Shown piece after piece: positions 22,560 to 34,177 of a stretch of 64,000 nucleotides of DNA. Position 1 is the stretch's first letter, and each line of letters starts with the position of its first letter. A program made the position numbers and the translations under genes. Under the pieces are notes generated by a model. The model was not told the origin of the DNA. It did no database searches and saw only the letters and a list, made by a program, of their open reading frames with translations. Source of the DNA: Clarkia xantiana subsp. parviflora. Taxonomy: Eukaryota > Streptophyta > Magnoliopsida > Myrtales > Onagraceae. The stretch is taken from positions 38,208,756 to 38,272,755 of the forward strand of contig JAPTYO010000009.1 of the NCBI GenBank assembly GCA_036873135.1, in the 5' to 3' direction.

Positions 22560-25500
22560 ACAGACCAAGTGACGTCTCGTAAAAGATTAGCTCGTCGTAG
22601 TATGTTGGATACTTGTGTGGAGATTCGCCAGTCCAGCTTTTCTTTCTGTCCGTTGATGCTTTTAATCGCCTCTTCCGAGTCAGGCTCGATGATAACATGC
22701 TAGCATCCATTCGCAATTGCCAGCTCGACCCCATTTGATATCGCCCTCACTTCCAATTGAAGAGCTTCCGAGCCTATGGTGCTTTGGTTGATGCCTCCTA
22801 TTACCATCCTGAGTTCTGTCCTAGCAATCACGCCGACACCCCCATGTCCGTGTACTCCATCAAAAGACCCATCGCAATTCAATTTCACGACACCAGTTGA
22901 AGGGGGGGTCCACTTGTGGTCGCGGGTTCCTTGTAGATCGCCCTGGCTTCTAGATCGGTGCACCATATTGCCATTGTTTGACCAGAACTCGTTGTGGTCT
23001 TGCAGGATCTTTTTCGTTGTAATTCTGGGATTTGGACCGTCTCCGCTATGCAAGACCCGACATCTTTCTTTCCATATAGCCCAGCACGTGACTCCTATCA
23101 AAGCCCATCGTATCTTCTTCTCCTTCTTTGTCATGAATGGTGCTTGTTTTAGCTATGCTAGGAAGGCTGCCACGGAGCTTCCTTGGAGTTCTTCTGGGCG
23201 TATGGAAACAGCAGCAAACCATACAGGTGAGGTCCATCTGCAGCGGAACAGCATGTGTTCTGTTGATTCCACCTCCGTGCAAAAAGGGCGTCGTGTTTCG
23301 ACATTCATGCCTCTTCGGCTTAAGTTATCCCGTACTGCAATAGCGTTGGAAAGAAGCCGCCAAAGAAATGCCCTCACCTTGGGGATAGTACTCATTGCCC
23401 AAATATTCTTCCATTTCAGTAGAGACACATTCTGCTACATATTAAGCTCAATATCCTCCGTTAGTCCTTCGTCAATCCTCAGCTGCTTGTAGACCGAGTT
23501 GACAGAGAGCTCTCCGGTTCTGGTGCAAGGCCATATAAACTCGTCGGGCACGGGATCGTCAGGAAGTGGGATTGACACTATCGCATTCATCTCACTCGCG
23601 GACGCCATACCCTGCAGTGGTTGAACGTTCCCTGTGCTCAAATCTGGGTGTATGAGGTCTGATACTCTCATATTTGTTGTCATGGAGCTTGCGGGGATAT
23701 CACAATTCAGTCGAAATCTTGGGATACCTGGAATCCAAGATTCGTCGAAAACATTAATGCTTTGCCCGTTCCCTATTTTCCACATCCCATTCTCCATCAG
23801 AACGTCTCTACCGGCTAGTAAACTAGTCCATGCCCATGATGCCCGAGCTCCCTTCTTTGCAAGTTAAGATCAGTTTGTGGAAAATATAGCCCCTTAAGAA
23901 TCCGAGCCCAATATGCATTCGGGTCCTTCATTAGTCTCCACGCCATTTTTGCGAGCAAAGCGATGTTGAAAGTTTGGAGCTCTTTGAAACCAAGTCCCCC
24001 CGGCTCTTTGGTTTTGTTAACGTATCCCATGATCTCCAATGCATCCTTCGCTCATCACCCTGTTGGCCCCACCAGAATCGGGCGATTAGGTAGTTAATTT
24101 CCGCGCACCAAGTTTTCGGTAATAAGAATATGCTCATGGTGTACGTCGGCATGGCTGTGACAACCTATTTGATTAAAACTTCTCTCCCTGCATTATTTAA
24201 CAATAGTGATTTCCATCCTTGCAATTTGGCCACGATACGCTCTTTGAGAAAACCGAGCGCTTCTCTTTTTGATCGACCCCAAATCGTCGGGAGGCCAAGG
24301 TATTTTCCGAGGTTTCTCAATGCTCGAACCCCGATGACACCCTCTATATCCCGATTCGTTTGATCTCCCACATTCGATCCAAAATAGATACTAGACTTGG
24401 TTAGATTCATCTCTTGGCCAGACGCCATACAGTACATATCCATAACCCGTTTTAGTGCCATAGCATTTTGTTGAGTCGCACGGATGAAGAAGATGGAGTC
24501 ATCAGCAAAGAATAAGTGATGCAAAGTAGGGCAGCCCCTCTTCATTCGGATACCCTCCAAATTTCCTCTGTTTACCTCCGTCGTAACCATCCGCGACAAA
24601 ACATCCGCCACAATAATAAACAAGTATGGTAAAAGTGGGTCGCCTTGCTGTATCCCCCTCGTTGGCTGAAAAGGGGACGTTCGTTTGCCATTGACCACGA
24701 TTTGATAAGTAACCGATGATACGCATGTGTGGATCAGATTAACCCAACGAGTGCAGAACCCCATTTTTTTCATTACGGCCGCTAAAAAATCCCACTCTAT
24801 CCGGTCATAGGCCTTCTTCATATCGACTTTAATTGCGCAATCCTCCCTTCGCGTGCTGCCCCTATTTCGTAGGTAATGAAAGGCCTCATGAGCAACAACA
24901 ATATTGTCTTGAATAAGTCGACCCGAAACGAACGCACTCTGATACGGAGTAATTAAGTCGGTCAAGAAAGGTTTAAGCCAATTAACCAACACCTTGGAAA
25001 ATATTTTGTATTCGAAGTTACAAAGGGAGATCGGTCTAAAATCGCTCAGAGAACAGGGATTTGGCAACTTCCGGTTGAGTTCTATGTCCGTACGGCCAAA
25101 CTTTGAGGAGATAGTACCCGTTGCAAAGAATAAGTTAACCACCGCGAGCACATCTTTACATACCACGTTCCAGTATCTTTGAAAGAAAATGCCCGGGAAG
25201 CCATCCGGACCCGGTGCTTTCGACCCGCCCAAACCAAATGTTGCCCGCTTAACTTCCTCCATGCTGACCTCACACACAAGTTGTTCATTAATTTGCTCAG
25301 TAATCAGCTCCGGAACAACATCTAGTGAGCTGCCCCAATTCCTTGTACCTTCGGTAGTAAATAGCGACTGAAAAAAGGCATTTAGAATATTGCCTATCTC
25401 CTCCTCGTTGCTTATTTGGCTTCCATGCTCGTCCTCCAAATACAAGATTTTGTTCCTTCTCCTCCTATCAATGGTCGTCGTGTGGAAAAATTTAGATTTT

Positions 25501-26603
25501 CTATCACCATAGTTTAGCCATTTGACCCGAGAACGTTGTCGCCAATATATCTCCTCTCGCTTCCACAATTCCCCGAGCCTATGTTATAAAGCACCCTCAT
25601 CTTCATTTGCATTAGTAGTTAAACTCCCATCCTTAATTTTACCCAGTCTATTATAGACCTACTTTAAATCATTTCTATTGTTTCCCAACCGCGTCTTACT
25701 CCAAGATATTAATTGTCGGCGGCAAGAGTTTAGTTTCTTTTCCACTGCGGATGCTTGGTTTCTTGACGTCATCCCCTCGCTTCTCTCCCAAGTCGAACTT
25801 ACAAGGGGGTCACATTCATCATGTTCGGTCCACATCTCTTCAAATCGGAAACGGCGTGGGCCATGCTTGTCAACATACTCATTTACGATGATAATTGGGC
25901 TATGGTCCGATCCAATGGCGGGTTCGTGGAATACTTGCGCTTTAGGAAACAAAGCTTCCCATGTTGGACTCGCCATCCCTCTATCGAGCCTCTCCTTGAC
26001 AAGAATTCCATTTCGGCGGTTGTTTGACCACGTGAACACCGGCCCCTTGAAACTCATGTCCATGAGACCCGTTGCACTAATCATCTCATTAAAGGAATCG
26101 ATTCTAAACTGTTCCTTTCTTTGACCCCCTTGCTTCTCGTGATGTGCTCGAATCTCGTTAAAATCCCCTACACATAGTCACGGCCCCGTTCTCCGTCGTG
26201 CTATCCTTTTCATCTTTTCCCAAATTTCCAATCTATCGGTAAGATACGGATTGCCATACACACACGTAAGAAACCACGTCACCCCAGTTAATTCACAACG
26301 AACCGAGCAGTCAATGATGTTTTTTGATTTATAGAGAATTACAATATTCACATCGTTATTCCACCATAGTGCCAGACCACCCGATCGACCCTCAGGATCA
26401 ACATATTTTGCATTCCTCATTTGAACGTCTCGTCGTGCCCGCTCACACACCTCAGACTGGTTCTTCGTTTCCATAAGGAAGATAATTGTCGGCTTATATC
26501 TTCCCCTGAGATCCTTGATATGTGGTACAGTCAGGTCGGATCCAATTCCCTGACAGTTCCAACTGATCAGACTCATGGCCCCTGTGTGGCTGTTTCGGGA
26601 CAA
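22560..26603 (-). pseudogene. LINE ORF2: endonuclease, reverse transcriptase, RNase H
   Basis: Starts at 26603 (MSLISWNCQGIG follows shortly). The APE-type endonuclease continues to 25659 with PTIIFLMETK, GGLALWW, GPVFTWSNNR and GSDHSPI. RT at 24165-25568 has GLGGSKAPGPDGFPGIFFQ, RPISLCN, VDMKKAYDRIEWDFL, GIQQGDPL and catalytic FFADDSIFF (about 24500). The conserved tract continues in other frames through 23815. Then come WKIGNGQSINVFDESWIPG (23435-23797), a Cys-rich region (PKVRAFLWRLL, 23153-23428) and an RNase H (VKLNCDGSFDGVHGHGG, 22700-23134, continuing past a stop to about 22560). It nicks target DNA and copies its RNA there. At least five frame changes and stops make it inactive. Confidence 0.85.
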
Positions 26604-27480
26604 CCACCAGAACCCGTCTCAGAACGCGATACCCCTTTCTCAGCCGTAACCACCCTCCCCCTGCCACGGCTACCTTTTGGCCGACCCCTTCCCCTACCAC
26701 GTGCCATGGAGCTTCCAGCTTGCTTATTTGGTATGATAGTTAGTGCCCTGCTCTTCTTCCTTTCGTTCAAACAATCCTCCTCTTCCTCTACGATCTTTCT
26801 TTTGAGAGAAAGTCGATCTATGATCGGGCTCAGTCCCGTTTGAGCAGGGGGTATAATACCTTCTCTTATTGGAGAAAGACACTCCTCCATTTCTTCAACG
26901 ATTGGGGCCTGTATGATCGGATCACTGACCACTAAATGCTCATCATCCATCATATTATGGTCATCACCATATAGTATGAGGGGCAGCTGTGTTTGCATAG
27001 AAGTAAAGGGCTTGACCTTATATTTCCACCCTCAGTCGTAGGTACCCACGAGTATATCCATCTGATCCTCCTCCTATAGGTTCAACATCCAAGAGAGAGC
27101 TGTAATTTTCTCCTATGATCTTCGCATTAGCATTGTTTATCCTTCCCTTCTCTAAACCATGCACTTGAATCCAGAATTGAATTTTATTAAACTCAACAGT
27201 TGCCAAACTTTGATCACGCTCCCAGCTCTTTAGACTAAGACAGTGTCCTTGGACTGCCCAAGGTCCTTGGTTTAGCAATATTTGGCTCTCCTCCCGATGC
27301 TCAAACCTGAATAGTTAGGTATTCTCAATCGACGTTGATCCCCTTATGTTTGGCCCAAGCAATTTGCAACACTTTTTGTGTCGCTAGATTTTTAACCGGT
27401 TTGTCAGATATAATTCTACCCACCAGTTCTATTGGCGGGTCCTCATCTTCTACGTCGCCCACGGCCCCAAGATGGGTCCT
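26573..27480 (-). pseudogene. LINE ORF1, DUF4283-like
   Basis: Piece 1 (about 27336-27480) contains ELVGRIISDKPVKNLATQKVLQ. Piece 2 (27018-27278) has LLNQGPWAVQGHCLSLKSW and FWIQVHGLEKGRINNANAKIIG, the typical core. Piece 3 (26573-26998) is an acidic then basic tail (ARGRGRGRPKGSRGRGR). No zinc knuckle is seen between pieces 2 and 3, so a deletion there is likely. ORF1 would package the LINE RNA. Confidence 0.75.
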
Positions 27481-27830
27481 TGTAGCTTGGCTCCCATCAG
27501 TGTTATTGGGTTATGGGTTCATGGCAGTAGCAAATCTGCACCTTGAATCCTCGCAGGCTGCTGAAAATTAATGAGGAGTTTGGATTAGGGTTTCCGAAAT
27601 CAGGAGGTGCTGCGGTGATTGTATCGCAAGTTCACCAAGTCCAAGCGAAGACAGACTGATGAAGAAAGGCTCCCGGATCCTTCCCGGCCAAGGGCCGGCG
27701 ACGGTTGCGGCGGAAATATGGCCAAGCACTACCAGGCGGCGGCTTAGAGATAATCCCTCACAAGGCGGTTGAAAAATCGCCGATGGAGAGAGAACCACAA
27801 TTGCTCTTTTTTATTTGATATTAGATTTTA

Positions 27831-28042
27831 AAGTTGTTCAAAATATTATTTGTATTTGAAAAAAAAAAAAAACCCTCTAATTTCACAACTAATTTTTTTT
27901 TTTCAAAAAAAACTTTCATCTTCCTCCAAATCTCCTTTTTTTATTTAATATAATATCCATAAACTCATAAATTTTACTTGGTGGAATGATTAAATTAACT
28001 TTTACTATTTCTTTACCCTTCCATTTTTATAGAGTTAGTTAT
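27831..28042. other. AT-rich spacer ahead of element B
   Basis: A- and T-rich runs with no supported feature. Confidence 0.3.
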
Positions 28043-28741
28043 TGATGGGTCCGACTATAGCCGTCAAGCCCTTTAAACGGCGAGGAAACGGCAAACAGGC
28101 CCACCAGGCCCAGAGTAAGGGTCAAGACGACCCAGGAGAAGGGTCCTGATGAAGGGAGTCCCGACGAAGCAGGGTCCCGACAGAGTCGGTCCCGACAGTG
28201 GAGCTAAAAGCTCCAGACGAGAAGCCTTTAAGTAGGCCCCGATGATGAATCCCTGAGAATGATTGGCCCTGTCACGATGACGAGGGGCCCCGAGCGGTGA
28301 CACAACGAGATAACTCTGGAGTCCCCGACGGGAGTCGGGACTCGTTACCAGAGGATAAAGCCAAGATATGCGGGGCGTGGCCGAGATATACGGAACGTGG
28401 TTAAGATACACGGATCGTGGCCGAGATACGCGGGGCATGGCTAAGATACGCGAGATCGTGTACGAGATAAGCGGGATACGGGCTAACCACCCCTAACGGT
28501 TCACCAGGTACCTGAGGCACCTCCTTGCCTATAAAAGGGCAGGAGGTCACCTCAGATCACTTACGTTGAGTTCAATATACTTTTGATATCTGTGGCTTGC
28601 CAGTCAGACGAGGTACTCATTTAAGCATCGGAGAGGGATTCTGGGTCACCGCCCGGTCTATCCCCTCTTGCAGGATTGCGTGGAGCAAAGGAGCTAGGAT
28701 TGCCGTCAAGGTCCGTGCCGGAGTTCCACCGTGATCCAACA
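28043..28741 (+). promoter_or_regulatory. 5' LTR of element B with promoter
   Basis: U3 carries six approximately 20-bp subrepeats from about 28362 to 28485 (AGATACGCGGGGCATGGCTA type), followed by a TATA box CTATAAAAG at 28529-28537. Transcription would start about 30 bp later. The end is GATCCAACA, next to the primer site. Confidence 0.9.
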
Positions 28742-28759
28742 TTGGCGCCGTCTGTGGGA
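28742..28759 (+). other. primer-binding site of element B
   Basis: TTGGCGCCGTCTGTGGGA directly follows the 5' LTR, as in the other elements of the family. Confidence 0.8.
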
Positions 28760-28777
28760 AACTAACAAAAAGCTGAT

Positions 28778-31708
28778 ATGCCTTCTACTCGCTCGATGGT
28801 GGCTGGCAAGAACAGAAGGGGACAATCTGGTGGTTCCCGTCACCCTGCTGCAACAAACCTGAATTCAGTACCAGAACAAGGAGAAAACCAGAATCATCCT
28901 CCGGCTGAACTCTCCCAGACAGGAGGGCACAATGGATCGCATCCCGAAGAAGTTGCCCCTCGACACCAGGATAACAGGGGGCAGGAGGCCCCCCCGACTG
29001 CAGATTTGACAAGGGCCGTGGCGGAGGCCATGCCCATGTTCCTGGCGGCTGTAGAGGCTCTCTTGGACCGAAGGGAGGCTGCAAAGAGGCAGGAGGAGAT
29101 GCCCCCGCTGGAAGAAGCAACCCTACCAACAGAGGGTCGGAACGTACAGGAAACCCCACCCCAGGGCCAGGAAGGAGGTAAGATGACCGGTCAGCCGGAG
29201 AGGTTCGTGGTTGATGGGCCAGGACCAGTTCAGCACAGGACCATTCCCCTGAATGGCCCCATCACTCCCGACCAAGTGGTAAAGATCATGAACATCTGTA
29301 TGGGAGAACAGAAGCCACTGGTGTCGGAGTTGAGGGATCGATCCACTCATCCCTTCGTTCCCCGCCTAATAGACACCCTCGCCCCGCCAGGGCTGGGTAT
29401 CCCCGAGATCAAAGAGTATGACGGAGAAGGAGATCCAGTCCGTCATGTCCAGAAGCATCTTATGGCGTGTCTGGGTAGAGCCCCGACAGAGGACATCGTA
29501 TGTACCCTGTTCCCTAATACATTGGGAGAAAGAGCCCTGACCTGGTTCTTTAGTCTGCCCCTAGGCTGCATCACCTGTTGGGCTGACATGCACGACCGTT
29601 TCATTCGACAGTACCAGGGTCGCCGACGTCTGCTAAAGAGTGTGAGGTCCCTCACCCTGGTGGTACAGAGGCCCGACGAATCACTGGCACATTACTACCA
29701 GCGGTACACGGCCAGTGTGGCGGAGATAGACGAGGAGAACTCGGAGGGCGAAACAATTCGTACCTTCATTCGGAACCTGACGGTCCCCTATGGTTCCGAC
29801 CTGATGCACAACGTGGCTGAGAAACCTGTGTGGAATATGGAAGCATTACAGAAGAGAGTGAAGCGGCAGATCGATGTCCAGGAGTCAAAGATAGCCGCAG
29901 GAGAACTGGAGCCCCCAAAATCGAACAAAGGGCAGCAGTCGAGCAAGCCTTTCGACGATCGTAAGTCAAAAGGCAAACCTGAAGGTAGTCGGGACCGAGG
30001 TCGCTCTGGTCGGGGGGATGATAGACGTCCTCCAAAGAAGGATAAGAGGGAAGATCTCGACATTCCTCTCAACTGCTCCATGGCGGAAGTGCTGACAGTC
30101 ATGGAACGACAGGGTATCTCCAGATACCCCCCGAAGAAAGATGGAGAATTCCTGGGGTCCCGCACAGATCGCTATTGTCGGTTTCACCGCGCAAACGGCC
30201 ATGACACTAATCACTGTCGAGAGCTGAAGAAGGAGATTGAAAAGCTAATCCAGAAGGGAAAGCTCAAGGAGTTTGTGGGAGACAAACGATGCAGGTCCCG
30301 CTCTCGGTCCCGATCGCGGTCCCGCTCCCGATCCCGCGATCGGTCCCCGAAGAAAAAGAGAACTGATCCAGAGTCATCCGGTGTTCACAAAGAAAGACGA
30401 ATCATCAATGTGATTCATGGAGGATTTGCTGCTGGAGGTGATACCTCATCCGCTCGAGAGGTCTATGCCTCTAGAATCCCTACGGCGGTGGTGCTGGGTA
30501 AGAGGTCCCGATCCTGGACCCTGAAGGAAGAAATGGTGATCTCCTTCTCATCGGAGGACCTCATAGGCGTTGAGACTCCACATGACGATGCCCTGGTGGT
30601 AACCCTGGATGTAGATGGGTTCGAGATGAAGAGAATCCTAATCAACGGAGGGAGCTCCTCCGACATTCTATTCATGGACGCGTTGGAAGCCATGGGGAAG
30701 ACGAAGAAAGATCTGAAGGAGGCAAACTTCCCGATGGTCGGGTTCTCTGGCTCAACTTCCTACCCGTTGGGAGTAATCACCTTACCAGTAAAGTTTGGTA
30801 ACGGGTGGAAGTCAGAAAGGAGGAACGTGGAATTTGTCGTGGTTGATTCTGCTGGGACCTACAACGCAATTATCGGGAGAACAACCATCAATCCACTAAT
30901 GGCAGTTGCCTCGACTGTGCACCAGAAGATGAAGTTCCCGACCGACCACGGAGTCGGGGAGGTCAAAGGTGACCAGGTGGCTTCCCGAAAATGCTATGTT
31001 AATGCCACCCGGAGGAGGAGGCGAGAGGCCATGACTGTCCTCCAGACAGACACAGATCCCAGAGAAGAGTTTGGACGTTCCGTCCCCATAAAAGATCTGA
31101 AAGATATGTTGGGAGAAACCGTGGAAGCCTACGTGGATGATATGCTGGTGAAGTCCCGACAAACTGAGGATCAAGTGCACGACCTCACCATGGCGTTTGA
31201 GCGGATAAAGCTCCGTCAAGTTCGCTTGAACCCGACAAAGTACGCCTTTAAAGTCCATTCAGGGAAGTGTTTGGGCTCCAGGATGAGCAAAAGAAGAATT
31301 GAAGTAAACCCAGAGAGACTGAGGGCAATCAAGGAAATGCAGTCTCCGATAAACCATCGGAAGATGCACTTCCTGGAAAAGGCTTCTCGTATGTTGAACT
31401 TGGGCTATTACTGGCCCACGATGAGCAAAGAAGCAATGGCGTTGGTCCGATCATGCGACACGTGCCAGAGGTACGCCCCGAGTGTTGTGGCCCCAGCTGC
31501 CAACCTGACATCCATCAAGAGTACTGGACCCTTCGCGCAGTGGGGCATCGACTTGGTGGGACCTCTTCCACAAGCACAAGGACAATGTAAGTATTTACTG
31601 ATAGTTATCGATTATTTTTCAAAATGGATAGAGGCGAAGGCATTAGCCAGAATAACGGGGAATCAGATCGTCAAGTTCCTCCAGACCCATCATTTAACGG
31701 ATTCCTAA
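28778..31708 (+). CDS. gag-PR fused to remnants of RT and integrase, 976 codons
   Basis: Starts at MPSTRSMVAGK, 36 bases after the LTR. Gag core at residues about 226-312, knuckle CRFHRANGHDTNHC at about 465-481, Arg-Ser tract at about 503-524, protease block at about 619-629. The protease reads ILINGGSSSD: the catalytic Asp of other copies is Asn here. After about residue 777 a deletion joins the protease linker to the end of RT (AYVDDMLVKS kept). A second deletion skips the RT end and both RNase H domains to a scrap MHFLEK, and a third joins this to the integrase zinc region (CDTCQRYAP) and first catalytic Asp (GIDLVGPLP). The frame survives all joins and then stops. Gag could be functional; protease, RT and integrase cannot be. 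Confidence 0.85.
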   Translation: MPSTRSMVAGKNRRGQSGGSRHPAATNLNSVPEQGENQNHPPAELSQTGGHNGSHPEEVAPRHQDNRGQEAPPTADLTRAVAEAMPMFLAAVEALLDRREAAKRQEEMPPLEEATLPTEGRNVQETPPQGQEGGKMTGQPERFVVDGPGPVQHRTIPLNGPITPDQVVKIMNICMGEQKPLVSELRDRSTHPFVPRLIDTLAPPGLGIPEIKEYDGEGDPVRHVQKHLMACLGRAPTEDIVCTLFPNTLGERALTWFFSLPLGCITCWADMHDRFIRQYQGRRRLLKSVRSLTLVVQRPDESLAHYYQRYTASVAEIDEENSEGETIRTFIRNLTVPYGSDLMHNVAEKPVWNMEALQKRVKRQIDVQESKIAAGELEPPKSNKGQQSSKPFDDRKSKGKPEGSRDRGRSGRGDDRRPPKKDKREDLDIPLNCSMAEVLTVMERQGISRYPPKKDGEFLGSRTDRYCRFHRANGHDTNHCRELKKEIEKLIQKGKLKEFVGDKRCRSRSRSRSRSRSRSRDRSPKKKRTDPESSGVHKERRIINVIHGGFAAGGDTSSAREVYASRIPTAVVLGKRSRSWTLKEEMVISFSSEDLIGVETPHDDALVVTLDVDGFEMKRILINGGSSSDILFMDALEAMGKTKKDLKEANFPMVGFSGSTSYPLGVITLPVKFGNGWKSERRNVEFVVVDSAGTYNAIIGRTTINPLMAVASTVHQKMKFPTDHGVGEVKGDQVASRKCYVNATRRRRREAMTVLQTDTDPREEFGRSVPIKDLKDMLGETVEAYVDDMLVKSRQTEDQVHDLTMAFERIKLRQVRLNPTKYAFKVHSGKCLGSRMSKRRIEVNPERLRAIKEMQSPINHRKMHFLEKASRMLNLGYYWPTMSKEAMALVRSCDTCQRYAPSVVAPAANLTSIKSTGPFAQWGIDLVGPLPQAQGQCKYLLIVIDYFSKWIEAKALARITGNQIVKFLQTHHLTDS

Positions 31709-31829
31709 GGTGGTGACCAGTGACAATGGCCCACCGTTTAACGGCTCCCAGGAGAGGAAATATCTGGAAGACCTCGATGGCAGAGTAATAAAGCATTTTC
31801 AGTGGCGAACACTTGAAGAAACACCATGC

Positions 31830-32820
31830 TTGAAGAAAGTCGCCTTAAGTGGTGCCCAATAAAATCGCCTTAAGTGGTGTATGCTGTTTATCGTTTAATT
31901 CGATGTAAATCTATTTTATGCCAATAAATAAAGAGGTTGCTTCCAAACAAGAGTTGTCCTTAGATTTATGTTAAGTATAAAGTCGCCTTCAGTGGCGCAC
32001 GGCAAAAGTCGCCTTAGGTGGTGCACAATACTTAGGTTTATTCTAAGTATCCGAAAGTCGCCTTCAGTGGTGCACGATGAAAGTCGCCTTCAGTGGTGCA
32101 CGATGAAAGTCGCCTTCAGTGGTGCACGATGAAAGTCGCCTTCAGTGGTGCACGATGAAAGTCGCCTTCAGTGGTGCACGATGAAAGTCGCCTTCAGTGG
32201 TGCACGATGAAAGTCGCCTTCAGTGGTGCACGATGAAAGTCGCCTTCAGTGGTGCACGATGAAAGTCGCCTTCAGTGGTGCACGATGAAAGTCGCCTTCA
32301 GTGGTGCACGATGAAAGTCGCCTTCAGTGGTGCACGATGAAAGTCGCCTTCAGTGGTGCACGATGAAAGTCGCCTTCAGTGGTGCACGATGAAAGTCGCC
32401 TTCAGTGGTGCACGATGAAAGTCGCCTTCAGTGGTGCACGATGAAAGTCGCCTTAGGTGGTGCACAATACTTAGGTTTATTCTAAGTATCCGAAAGTCGC
32501 CTTCAGTGGTGCACGATGAAAGTCGCCTTAGGTGGTGCACAATACTTAGGTTTATTCTAAGTATCCGAAAGTCGCCTTCAATGGTGCACAATATTAAGTC
32601 GCCTTAAGTGGTGCGCGATCTTTAGGTCTATCCTAAGTAACTATTAAAGTCGTCTTAAGTGATGCATTCGATATTAAGTCGCCTAAAGTGGTGCAAGTTA
32701 TTAGATCGTCGGGAGGACGTCGGAGAAATTCGTAAGTATCGAAGTTTCGACTGCCAAGCACTAAGTCTTCTTAAGTGACGCACTCAAGGTTAAGTCGCCT
32801 TAGGTGGTGCACGTTGTTAA
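31830..32820 (+). repeat. 26-bp tandem array of element B
   Basis: About 15 nearly identical units of CGATGAAAGTCGCCTTCAGT plus GGTGCA between 32050 and 32446, flanked by diverged units on both sides (AAGTCGTCTTAAGTGATGCA and similar). The homogeneity here exceeds that of A and C, so this array expanded recently. Confidence 0.95.
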
Positions 32821-33100
32821 ATAGTCGGAAAAGACGAAAGACAACAAAAAAGATCGGAATTAAAAAGGAAAAGACGAACAAGCAACGGAGAGTGTTTCCT
32901 TACCAGACATGGTAGAGTAGAGGTTGGAAGAGACAAACGAAATGTCGTCGGAAAGATGATCGGAGAAGACTCCCAGGATCTTCGAAAGCACAGAGCTTGG
33001 AATTGCAGAGGAATCGCAAAGAGCTTTTGAGAATTCGGAGACGGTAAAGGTTAAATTATGACTGTGGCTAGGGTTTTATAGTCGAAGAAGACAGTTGAAA
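32821..33100 (-). pseudogene. remnant of the antisense gene: exon 1 and promoter only
   Basis: On the minus strand the ATG TCT G exon with its GTAAGG donor is kept near 32900-32912, and the TATA region (GGTTTTATAGTC on plus) near 33068-33080. The sequence then jumps from inside intron 1 to the sequence normally found after the gene's end, so exons 2-4 are deleted. Confidence 0.7.
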
Positions 33101-33458
33101 GGACACTTCGATCCGAATCGTCGAAGTCGAAAGGTCTTAATCTGGACCGTCGAAATGAAACGTGCAGAAGGACAACGGACGTAATGATGAAACGGCCTGA
33201 AAAGCACAAAAGCACTTTTCAGAAAAGGACAGGCGCGAAAAATCAGGCACGTGGGTCGAAAACGTCACTCCATTATCTGCTGCATTTAATGCTCAAGAGA
33301 ACCGAAGAGACCTTTGGATATAGCAGTTATCCATAAAACCCTGAGGAAACGTGGAGGAGAAGACTGATAACCGTAGATAACTGAGCCAAGGAATAGGTCC
33401 CCGACTCTAATATTGGAAAAATCGGGAGTTGGAAGACACGACGAACTAAAAGTCCCTC

Positions 33459-33473
33459 ATGTCTTGGGGCAAA
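33459..33473 (+). other. polypurine tract of element B
   Basis: TCTTGGGGCAAA directly precedes the 3' LTR. The G run is shorter than in A and C. Confidence 0.7.
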
Positions 33474-34172
33474 TGATGGGTCCGACTATAGCCGTCAAGC
33501 CCTTTAAACGGCGAGGAAACGGCATACAGGCCCACCAGGCCCAGAGTAAGGGTCAAGACGACCCAGGAGAAGGGTCCTGATGAAGGGAGTCCCGACGAAG
33601 CAGGGTCCCGACAGAGTCGGTCCCGATAGTGGAGCTAAAAGCTCCCGACGAGAAGCCTTTAAGTAGGCCCCGATGATGAATCCCTGAGAATGATTGGCCC
33701 TGTCACGATGACGAGGGGCCCCGAGCGGTGACACAACGAGATAACTCTGGAGTCCCCGACGGGAGTCGGGACTCGTTACCAGAGGATAAAGCCAAGATAT
33801 GCGGGGCGTGGCCGAGATATACGGAACGTGGTTAAGATACACGGATCGTGGCCGAGATACGCGGGGCATGGCTAAGATACGCGAGATCGTGTACGAGATA
33901 AGCGGGATACGGGCTAACCACCCCTAACGGTTCACCAGGTACCTGAGGCACCTCCTTGCCTATAAAAGGGCAGGAGGTCACCTCAGATCACTTACGTTGA
34001 GTTCAATATACTTTTGATATCTGTGGCTTGCCAGTCAGACGAGGTACTCATTTAAGCATCGGAGAGGGATTCTGGGTCACCGTCCGGTCTATCCCCTCTT
34101 GCAGGATTGCGTGGAGCAAAGGAGCTAGGATTGCCGTCAAGGTCCGTGCCGGAGTTCCACCGTGATCCAACA
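33474..34172 (+). repeat. 3' LTR of element B
   Basis: 699 bp; four substitutions relative to the 5' LTR by direct reading and no indel. Confidence 0.95.
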
Positions 34173-34177
34173 GTTAT

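Larger units (their letters stand above)
22340..27830 (-). mobile_element. L1-type LINE, minus strand, decayed
   Basis: In minus-strand order it has a nucleic-acid-binding ORF1 with a DUF4283-like domain, an ORF2 with endonuclease, RT, a zinc-finger RT-associated region and a plant-type RNase H, then a 3' end GGCCAAAAAAGAAAAAGAAA near 22350. It carries many frameshifts and stops. The 5' limit near 27830 is set by where LINE-like leader sequence turns into AT-rich DNA; no target duplication was found. Confidence 0.85.
28043..34172 (+). mobile_element. Tat retrotransposon B, plus strand, deletion derivative
   Basis: LTRs at 28043-28741 and 33474-34172 (699 bp each, four differences by eye), target duplication GTTAT at 28038-28042 and 34173-34177. 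At 6.1 kb it is about half the size of A. Missing are most of RT, both RNase H domains, the integrase catalytic core and C-terminus, and the body of the antisense gene. Gag and PR are kept in one frame. Near-identical LTRs show that a defective template was recently mobilised in trans, or that deletions are very recent. Confidence 0.95.

Noticed and set aside
22776..23492. 238-codon plus-strand frame
   Set aside because: Antisense to the LINE RNase H and zinc-finger region, whose motifs are clear on the minus strand.
27568..27798. 76-codon minus-strand frame at the LINE 5' end
   Set aside because: Lies upstream of the DUF4283-like region and has no similarity to ORF1; most likely leader sequence.
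32050..32446. CRISPR-like regular repeats
   Set aside because: Units follow each other with no unique spacers, and the context is a plant retrotransposon; it is a tandem minisatellite.
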